DNA from: Planctomycetaceae bacterium
Lineage (GTDB): Bacteria > Planctomycetota > Planctomycetia > Planctomycetales > Planctomycetaceae
NCBI GenBank assembly: GCA_041398785.1
Contig: JAWKUA010000052.1
Coordinates: forward strand, 1-9,788
Direction: 5' to 3'
DNA length: 9,788 nt
Shown in pieces: positions 5,328 through 9,788 of the stretch. Every line of letters starts with the position of its first letter. Position 1 is the first letter of the stretch. The notes below the pieces were generated by a model. It saw nothing but the letters and a program-made list of their open reading frames with translations, was not told the DNA's origin and searched no databases. A program made the translations under genes and the position numbers.

Positions 5328-5334
5328 GTATATG
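5306..5334 (+). promoter_or_regulatory. Candidate sigma70-type promoter for acpP-fabF
   Basis: TTTACA (5306-5311; 5 of 6 to consensus) and TATATG (5329-5334; 4 of 6) are separated by exactly 17 nt. Transcription would start near 5341 and leave a leader of about 127 nt before the acpP GTG. A separate promoter makes sense because ACP is needed in far greater amounts than FabD or PlsX. Confidence 0.5.
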
Positions 5335-5453
5335 TTCCCGGCTGTGCGGCTGCGGACAGGTTCCGCAATCGTCAGTGTGCCTTTGTGTCGCAGTTTTGAA
5401 GTGCAGTTTCCGGCAAGTCGCCGCAATTCATTGTCGACAGTCGAATTCCTGAC

Positions 5454-5470
5454 GGGAGGATGTCTCAGTG
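5454..5470 (+). promoter_or_regulatory. Strong ribosome-binding site for acpP
   Basis: GGGAGGA (5454-5460) lies 7 nt before GTG 5468-5470, the best Shine-Dalgarno match in the window. It fixes the GTG start and fits the high expression expected of ACP. Confidence 0.8.
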
Positions 5471-5698
5471 TCCGTTGAAGAAAAGGTGTTTGGGATCGTC
5501 AGCGATCAGCTTGATGCTCCGAAAGAGGACGTCACGCGCGAAAGTTCCTTCGTGGATGACCTGAAGGCCGATTCGCTCGATATTGTCGAACTGGTGATGG
5601 CGCTGGAAGACGAGTTCGACATCAAGATCCCGGATGAGGACTACGACAAGATCAAGACCGTCGGCGACGTCATCACTTATATCGAGGCGAAGTCCTGA
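5468..5698 (+). CDS. acpP: Acyl carrier protein
   Basis: The 76-residue acidic protein is a standard type II ACP. The phosphopantetheine site is Ser36 in A-D-S-L-D, and the flanking helices are well conserved (D-D-L-K-A before it, I-V-E-L-V-M-A-L-E-D-E-F after it, and I-P-D-E-D near residue 55). It carries acyl intermediates through fatty-acid synthesis and supplies acyl-ACP to PlsX. It starts with GTG behind a strong ribosome-binding site. fabF begins 3 nt after its stop, so the pair is translationally coupled. Confidence 0.97.
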   Translation: MSVEEKVFGIVSDQLDAPKEDVTRESSFVDDLKADSLDIVELVMALEDEFDIKIPDEDYDKIKTVGDVITYIEAKS

Positions 5699-5701
5699 TA
5701 G

Positions 5702-6946
5702 ATGTCCCGTCGACGGGTTGTAGTCACCGGCACGTCGGTCGTCACATCCCTGGGTTGCGATGTCGACGAAGTCTGGCGGCTGATTTGCGACGGCCACAGC
5801 GGTGTCCGCCCCGTTCGGCGATTTGACTGCAGTGAATCGCGCGTGAAATTCGGCGGCGAAGTCCGCGACTTCGATCCCTGCGCTTACATGACGCTGGAAA
5901 GCCGCGAACTTCGCCGCATGGACCGGTTCTGCCAGTTCGCGATGGTGGCTTCACACCACGCGATCATTCAGGCCGGGATCGACTTCACTCAGGGCGATCC
6001 GTACCGCTTTGGAGTTCTCGTCGGCAGCGGCATCGGCGGTCTGGATGAGATCGAAGCGCAGCACAGCCGGCTGTTCGATCGCGGTCCCGAACGCATCTCC
6101 GCGTTCATGATTCCCAAGCTGATGATCAATGCCGCCAGCGGAAACATTTCCGTGCGGTGGGGTCTGCGGGGACCGAATTCCGCGGTCGCCACAGCCTGCG
6201 CTTCGGGAACGAACGCGATCGGTGACGCCTATCGACTGATTCGATCCGGGCTGGCCGACGTCATGGTCACCGGCGGCAGCGAAGCGCCGCTGACGCCGAT
6301 GGGGCTGTTCGGCTTCGCTCGCATGAACGCCCTGTCGACTCGCAATGACGCCCCGGAACTCGCCAGCCGGCCCTTCGATCGCGACCGCGACGGCTTCGTT
6401 CTGTCCGAAGGCGCGGGGATTGTTGTGCTGGAAGAGTTCGAATTCGCAAAGCAGCGCGGAGCTGCAATTCTGGCGGAAGTGGCCGGCTATGGTCTGTCGG
6501 GAGACGCCCGGCACATGACGGCTCCCGACGCCGACGGAACCAGCGCGGCTCAGGCGATGCGAAACGCGATTGCCGATGCCGAACTGCCGACCGACGCCAT
6601 TGATTATGTGAACACGCACGGCACGAGCACGCCGCTGGGAGACCTTGCGGAATCGACGGCCATCCGGGCGGTCTTTGGATCGCACGTGAAATCTCTGGCC
6701 GTATCCAGCACCAAGAGCCAGCTTGGACATCTGCTGGGAGCATCCGGCGGCGTCGAAGTCGTGTTCTGCGTCAAAGCTCTGCAGACTCAGACGGCACCGC
6801 CGACAATCAATCTGGATCATCCCGCGGAAGGCTGCGATCTTGACTACGTACCGCACACCGCGCGAAACATGCCGATTCGCTACACGCTGAAGAACAGCTT
6901 CGGCTTCGGCGGCCACAACGCATGCCTGGTGCTCGGGCGGCCCTGA
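5702..6946 (+). CDS. fabF: 3-oxoacyl-ACP synthase II (beta-ketoacyl-ACP synthase)
   Basis: FabF condenses malonyl-ACP with a growing acyl-ACP, the elongation step of type II fatty-acid synthesis. The 414-residue length is typical. The Cys-His-His triad is complete: Cys166 in A-T-A-C-A-S-G, His306 in N-T-H-G-T-S-T-P-L-G-D and His343 in K-S-Q-L-G-H-L-L-G-A-S-G, each three residues later than in E. coli FabF. The start is R-R-R-V-V-V-T-G and the C-terminus carries N-S-F-G-F-G-G-H-N-A. The ATG follows acpP by 3 nt. A FabB-type enzyme is the alternative, but the acpP-fabF pairing favours FabF. The next gene downstream is convergent, so this ends the cluster. Confidence 0.95.
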   Translation: MSRRRVVVTGTSVVTSLGCDVDEVWRLICDGHSGVRPVRRFDCSESRVKFGGEVRDFDPCAYMTLESRELRRMDRFCQFAMVASHHAIIQAGIDFTQGDPYRFGVLVGSGIGGLDEIEAQHSRLFDRGPERISAFMIPKLMINAASGNISVRWGLRGPNSAVATACASGTNAIGDAYRLIRSGLADVMVTGGSEAPLTPMGLFGFARMNALSTRNDAPELASRPFDRDRDGFVLSEGAGIVVLEEFEFAKQRGAAILAEVAGYGLSGDARHMTAPDADGTSAAQAMRNAIADAELPTDAIDYVNTHGTSTPLGDLAESTAIRAVFGSHVKSLAVSSTKSQLGHLLGASGGVEVVFCVKALQTQTAPPTINLDHPAEGCDLDYVPHTARNMPIRYTLKNSFGFGGHNACLVLGRP

Positions 6947-7084
6947 GGCACGGCGCTGGGCCATTCCCGGTTACTCGCTTCGCTCGTGCGACGTCAGCCT
7001 GACACTTCGCCGGGAAAGCTGCACGGCGCGGACCCTGCGCTGCGAACGGCAGGGGCACGGCACCTCCATCCGTTTCAGGCTCAT
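6947..7084. other. Gene-free DNA after fabF
   Basis: No gene and no classical terminator (hairpin plus T-tract) is visible directly after fabF. The stretch is GC-rich and leads into the palindrome array starting at 7085. Confidence 0.4.
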
Positions 7085-7160
7085 CCGGAAAATGGGGGTG
7101 TTGAGTCAACAGCGTTTCAGGCCCGGCGGGCCGACACAACCTGTGCCGGTGGCGTGAGCC
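7081..7160 (+). repeat. Dispersed repeat, copy B (plus orientation)
   Basis: 7116-7160 matches the reverse complement of 2321-2365 at 42 of 45 bases, including 27 identical bases in a row, and weaker similarity reaches 7081 / 2399. It forms the left end of the larger palindrome array. In this copy the hairpin at 7146-7165 is complete, unlike copy A. Confidence 0.85.
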
Positions 7161-7439
7161 ACCGGTCAGATGCCAAATACCTGTCCAAAGCCCCGGAGGG
7201 GCGATACAGGCTTAAACGCAGTGCATGTGTCGGCCCTTCAGGCCTGCGGACGCGGAGACACCAGCTTCCGGAGCCTGTCGGCTCCGGCTGACGTTGTGCC
7301 TGCCCTCCGGGCATCAACAACCGGAAACGCAAGGTTGTCGGATCGCAACGGCAGATCCGATCGAAGTATCCGAAGGAATGACGGCGAACGCCAGCAAGTC
7401 TTCATCGACCGATTCTTCAGCAACACCCCCATTCCCCGG
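7085..7439. repeat. 355-bp palindrome array bounded by 19-bp inverted repeats
   Basis: The ends 7085-7103 and 7421-7439 are inverted repeats matching at 17 of 19 bases, 13 of them consecutive (AATGGGGGTGTTG). Inside are serial short hairpins: 7120-7132 (GGCCC/GGGCC), 7146-7165 (perfect 8-bp stem, GTGA loop), 7180-7210 (nested stems around GCCCC-GGA-GGGGC), 7227-7261 (GTGTC/GACAC enclosing GGCC/GGCC), 7268-7287 (perfect 8-bp stem, TGTC loop) and 7301-7313 (TGCCC/GGGCA). There is no coding frame I trust and no transposase. It could be a MITE-like non-autonomous element or a planctomycete intergenic repeat cluster. No target-site duplication is evident. Confidence 0.7.
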
Positions 7440-7444
7440 AAGAG

Positions 7445-7468
7445 CCCCGTTTTGGCCTTCGGCCGGGG
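7445..7468 (-). terminator. Possible terminator of the TPR gene
   Basis: About 30 nt beyond the stop of the minus-strand TPR gene there is a stem of CCCC/GGGG enclosing GGCC-TTC-GGCC. The minus strand has no T-run after it (a TTTT run lies inside the stem on the plus strand), so this is a weak candidate. It also lies just outside the right end of the palindrome array. Confidence 0.25.
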
Positions 7469-7496
7469 TGCCGATATCAGGCGGTCGTCTTGAGCC

Positions 7497-8765
7497 TTAC
7501 CGACCGTCGGGACGAGAAAATCGAAGGCCGGAGTTTTGTCTTGCCGAGTTTTTGCCGGCGTGGTCGGCGAGAGCGTTGCCGGCCTGGACATGCTGCGGGT
7601 CCAGTGACAGCGCCGCTTTGAACCACATCGCAGCAATTTCGTGCATGCCGAGTTCGTCGGCGGTTTGGCCGATCTGAAACCTCAGGTCGGCATTCGTCAC
7701 GTCGGATAACGCCTGGGAGTGGAGTTCGGCCAGTTGAGTTCTCAGGTCGCTGATGTGCTTCATCTTTTTCGCCGTCGCGTCAGCCTGATCTGTCTTTCCC
7801 TGGAGCTGGTAGAGCTGGGACAACTGCACATACAGGGCCGGGTCCGCGGAATTGACTTCCGCAGCGCGTTCCAGCAGCGATTCGGCTTCTGAGTACTCGC
7901 GGCGTTCCATCAGAATGGAGGCCTTGAGTTTCAGTGCTTCGACATGTTGCGGCGCCGATTTCAGAACGCTGTCCGCAAGCTGCAGCGCCGCCTCGGAATT
8001 CCCCAGTGCGGACTGACAGCGGCCGCGTAGAGCGTCGGTGTCGGCTGACGTCCGACATTCGGACAGCACGCGGACGGCTTCGTCGTAGTCGCCGGTTTCG
8101 AACAGACATTCCGCCAGTTCGAAGCGCATTTCATCGGCAAGGATCTGAGACGGATGATGCTTCAGTCCCTGCCGGTACTCAGCGATGGCATCCGGATAGT
8201 GTTCGTAATCCTTGTGGATCGCTCCGGCGAAGCGATACGGCCGGGGGTCATCGGGATCCAGCCGCTTGACTTCATCCAGATGAGCCAGTGCCAGCGCCAT
8301 GGCTCCCAGGTCGTACAGCGTCGCGGCCATCCAGCGATGTGACGCCACGTCGTCGGGATCGAAAGCCAGAGCGTCCTGGAAGGCTCGCCGCGCTTCATCC
8401 AACTGGCCGGCCCGATGGAACGTTTCACCCGTGAGCCTCCATGCCGCGACGCGCGTGCTCTCGTCGGCGCGAGCAGCTTCCAGTTCGGCGACGGCTTCCG
8501 GCAGTTGTCCGCGAGCCAGTTCGAACATGCCGGTCAGCAGTGATGCCTGAGCCTGCCAGTCGGCTGTGTTCTTCAAAGCCAGCCCTTCGATTCGCAGCGT
8601 CTTCAGATCACCGGCTTCGTATGCCTGTAAGCCGCGAGCATACCGCGATTCCGGCTGCCCAGCCTTCCAGGACGGCCACGCGATCGCCGCGGCGATGACA
8701 GCGATAGCGACAATCGCCATCACAATGCTTCGACGGCGACGTTTCTTTGGCGAAGGCGATGACAC
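7497..8765 (-). CDS. Membrane-anchored TPR-repeat protein
   Basis: This 422-residue protein has a basic N-terminus (K-K-R-R-R-R at residues 7-12), one hydrophobic anchor at about 13-30, and then roughly ten tetratricopeptide repeats covering residues 40-400. Typical TPR signatures are visible: G-Q-L-D-E-A-R-R-A-F-Q-D-A-L-A-F-D-P-D-D, G-D-Y-D-E-A-V-R-V-L, and a final A-A-L-S-L-D-P-Q. The bulk should lie outside the cytoplasmic membrane, as a protein-protein interaction scaffold. No catalytic domain is present, so the partner is unknown. The start is GTG 8765 with AGGA about 10 nt upstream. It is convergent with fabF and divergent from the oxidoreductase gene, so it is probably transcribed alone. 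Confidence 0.88.
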   Translation of the reverse strand: MSSPSPKKRRRRSIVMAIVAIAVIAAAIAWPSWKAGQPESRYARGLQAYEAGDLKTLRIEGLALKNTADWQAQASLLTGMFELARGQLPEAVAELEAARADESTRVAAWRLTGETFHRAGQLDEARRAFQDALAFDPDDVASHRWMAATLYDLGAMALALAHLDEVKRLDPDDPRPYRFAGAIHKDYEHYPDAIAEYRQGLKHHPSQILADEMRFELAECLFETGDYDEAVRVLSECRTSADTDALRGRCQSALGNSEAALQLADSVLKSAPQHVEALKLKASILMERREYSEAESLLERAAEVNSADPALYVQLSQLYQLQGKTDQADATAKKMKHISDLRTQLAELHSQALSDVTNADLRFQIGQTADELGMHEIAAMWFKAALSLDPQHVQAGNALADHAGKNSARQNSGLRFSRPDGR

Positions 8766-8868
8766 GGGACAGCGTTCCTGAGACTTGCGGCAGTACGGAT
8801 CGGGCTATGTGACGGATTAGCGGGTTGTGAACGGTGCCGGTAGCGCAATCGGCGATGTGGTCGACAAT

Positions 8869-8922
8869 GAGATTCGCAACGGCGCCGAGATTGGCAACGG
8901 CGCCGAGATTGGCAACGGCGCC
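8869..8922. repeat. Three tandem 18-bp units (GAGATTGGCAACGGCGCC type)
   Basis: The units are 8869-8886, 8887-8904 and 8905-8922. Units 2 and 3 are identical; unit 1 has one change. Each ends in the palindrome GGCGCC. In a plus-strand frame open from GTG 8827 to a stop at 8989-8991 (54 residues), the units read I-G-N-G-A-E, which fits the hexapeptide pattern of left-handed beta-helix acyltransferases, with A-I-G-D-V-V just before. The minus strand reads G-A-V-A-N-L repeats. There is no ribosome-binding site or other family sequence, so I treat this as a minisatellite and do not call a gene. Confidence 0.8.
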
Positions 8923-9030
8923 GGGAGTTACACGCGATTCTGTCACAACACTCGCCGGGCAACAATCATGAGGACGAATGTCGAATTCTGAAATTCCTGC
9001 CGCGTACCTCGTTCGCCGCGGCCATCACCT

Positions 9031-9057
9031 CGTTCCGAGGGCTCCAGCCCTGGAACG
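9031..9057. repeat. Long hairpin, 12-bp stem with one bulge
   Basis: CGTTCC (9031-9036) and AGGGCT (9038-9043) pair with AGCCCT (9046-9051) and GGAACG (9052-9057). Only G9037 is unpaired and the loop is 2 nt, so it is more likely a DNA-level palindrome than a stable RNA loop. The sequence type (CTCGTTCC...GGCTCCAGCC...GGAACG) resembles dispersed intergenic repeats I associate with planctomycetes; this was not searched. Confidence 0.6.
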
Positions 9058-9303
9058 CCGTGCCACGCAGGCTCGGCCCGCAGTCCCGCGAGTCGTGACG
9101 GCTGCCCGGTCGCGCAGGCAGAGCCCATCCGGCCATGCGTCCCGGAGCGTGATCCCGCGCGAAGAGTTGAGGGAACGCGACGGGAGCGCCGAGAGATTTC
9201 CGTGTTCCGCTGCGGTTCTGTACGATCCGGTTGTGGGAGCCGGCTCTTTTTGACATCGAATGTTACCGCAATTGTCACCGCAATTTCAGGAGTATCGCCG
9301 ATC

Positions 9304-9788
9304 ATGACAGCCGACCGCGAATTGACGGACACGTCTCGAAGGAGGTTTCTCGGCAGCGTGGCCGCCGGCGTCACCGCGTTTCACATCGTTCCGCGGCACG
9401 TTCTGGGTGGGCCGAATCATGTGGCTCCCAGCGAAACGGTCAACGTCGCGCTCGTCGGAGCCGGCGGTCGCGGGCTGCAGAATGCCGCCGATCTGATGAA
9501 GCTGGACGACGTTCTGATCACAACCGTGGTTGATCCCGCGGAGCACTGGGATCTGGAGAATTTTTACTACAAGGGGGTCTCCGGTCGAAAACCGGCGATG
9601 TCAGCGTTCGAAAGGCACTATTCCGACAAGCGACCGAGATACAAGTGCGCGGAGTTCACTGACTTTCGCCGGATGCTGGATCAGGCCACGGATGTCGACG
9701 CCGTCCTGTGCGCGACTCCCGATCATACTCACGCGGTCGTGTCCGTGGCGGCGATGCGAGCCGGCAGGCATGTGTACTGCGAAAAGCC
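9304..9788 (+). CDS. Gfo/Idh/MocA family oxidoreductase with Tat signal (5' part, runs off the window)
   Basis: Only the first 161 codons are present. The N-terminus holds a twin-arginine signal, S-R-R-R-F-L at residues 11-16, followed by a hydrophobic stretch, which predicts export of a folded cofactor-bearing enzyme. A Rossmann nucleotide-binding fold follows: V-N-V-A-L-V-G-A-G-G-R-G near residues 47-58, then V-V-D-P at about 76, D-V-D-A-V-L-C-A-T-P-D-H-T-H, and the family E-K-P motif whose last codon is cut at the edge. Members oxidise sugars or inositol derivatives with NAD(P). Planctomycetes carry many Tat-exported copies, probably for polysaccharide breakdown; the substrate here cannot be told. 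ATG 9304 has AGGAG at 9288-9292, 11 nt upstream. Confidence 0.92.
   Translation, partial: MTADRELTDTSRRRFLGSVAAGVTAFHIVPRHVLGGPNHVAPSETVNVALVGAGGRGLQNAADLMKLDDVLITTVVDPAEHWDLENFYYKGVSGRKPAMSAFERHYSDKRPRYKCAEFTDFRRMLDQATDVDAVLCATPDHTHAVVSVAAMRAGRHVYCEK

Larger units (their letters stand above)
5087..5467 (+). other. Gene-free leader between fabD and acpP
   Basis: No supported gene lies in these 381 bp. One open frame (5215-5478) has no family resemblance, and it ends inside acpP. E. coli has fabG at this place, but I find no trace of its G-x3-G-x-G or Y-x3-K motifs in the open frames. The region instead holds a candidate promoter with an overlapping dyad (5302-5334) and a strong acpP ribosome-binding site, so it looks like a regulatory leader. 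Confidence 0.6.
8766..9303. other. Divergent intergenic region with repeats
   Basis: About 540 bp separate the divergent TPR and oxidoreductase genes. It holds the 18-bp minisatellite (8869-8922), a long hairpin (9031-9057), GC-rich sequence with further short dyads (9060-9140), and a 9-bp direct repeat ACCGCAATT at 9265-9273 and 9277-9285 just upstream of the 9304 start. A TTGACA at 9250-9255 has no matching -10 hexamer. A short plus-strand frame across the minisatellite (8827-8991) is described with that repeat. Confidence 0.5.

Noticed and set aside
5215..5478. Open frame between fabD and acpP as a possible gene
   Set aside because: No family resemblance, it overlaps the acpP start, and it spans the promoter-like element and the strong ribosome-binding site.
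5951..6964. 337-codon minus-strand open frame opposite fabF
   Set aside because: It lies almost entirely within the fully convincing fabF gene and has no recognisable domain.
7117..7332. Minus-strand open frame in the palindrome array
   Set aside because: Its sequence is the translation of tandem hairpins of the repeat array, with no independent support for a protein.
8869..8922. CRISPR-like repeats
   Set aside because: The 18-bp units are directly adjacent with no spacers between them, so this is a minisatellite.
9230..9251. Intrinsic terminator at GAGCCGGCTC followed by TTTTT
   Set aside because: The palindrome has no room for a loop, leaving only about a 3-bp stem.
9250..9278. Promoter from TTGACA at 9250-9255 for the oxidoreductase gene
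   Set aside because: No acceptable -10 hexamer is found at 16-18 nt spacing, so a perfect -35 alone is not enough.

Overview
This window looks like a chromosomal segment of a planctomycete (Planctomycetota). The case rests on four things: a rpmF-plsX-fabD-acpP-fabF lipid-synthesis cluster with alternative GTG and TTG starts; a secreted Gfo/Idh/MocA oxidoreductase with a Tat signal; a membrane-anchored TPR protein; and long intergenic stretches packed with small palindromes, including sequence that reads Trp-Glu-Gly-Glu-Ala-Pro-Ala-Glu-Pro on one strand, which I associate with dispersed repeats in this phylum. The taxonomic call is from pattern recognition, not from a search.

Layout. Positions 1-558 hold a broken RHS/YD-repeat remnant preceded by hairpin-rich DNA. 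Positions 555-1857 form an AT-richer island with two small orphan genes: a secreted protein resembling the N-terminal domain of DsbD (555-1223) and a small membrane protein (1375-1857). A perfect 20-bp inverted repeat (1251-1296) lies between them. Positions 1858-2537 are repeat-rich intergenic DNA. A small Cys/His-rich orphan gene (2538-2780) follows, then rpmF (2886), plsX (3074), fabD (4170-5086), acpP (5468) and fabF (5702-6946), all on the plus strand. Positions 6947-7496 separate two convergent genes and carry a palindrome array flanked by inverted repeats. A TPR protein runs on the minus strand (8765-7497). Positions 8766-9303 are a divergent intergenic region with an 18-bp minisatellite. 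The Gfo/Idh/MocA gene starts at 9304 and leaves the window.

How the genes work together. PlsX makes acyl-phosphate for phospholipid synthesis, FabD loads malonyl groups onto ACP, AcpP carries the growing chain, and FabF elongates it. RpmF (ribosomal protein L32) heads the cluster, as in many bacteria. fabH and fabG, members of the well-known E. coli cluster, are absent here, and the two largest gaps in this cluster fall where they would lie.

Most notable points. (1) fabD, normally essential, is interrupted by two frame changes about 40 nt apart, while all three reading frames still spell conserved FabD sequence. (2) A promoter-like TTTACA-17-TATATG upstream of acpP has a dyad lying across its spacer. 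(3) An approximately 80-bp dispersed repeat is present in opposite orientation at about 2.3 kb and 7.1 kb. (4) A 355-bp hairpin array is bounded by 19-bp inverted repeats. (5) A perfect long palindrome lies in the AT-rich island. I do not see a convincing complete new defence or biosynthetic system. The most system-like candidate is the RHS remnant followed by two small orphan genes, and that is speculative.
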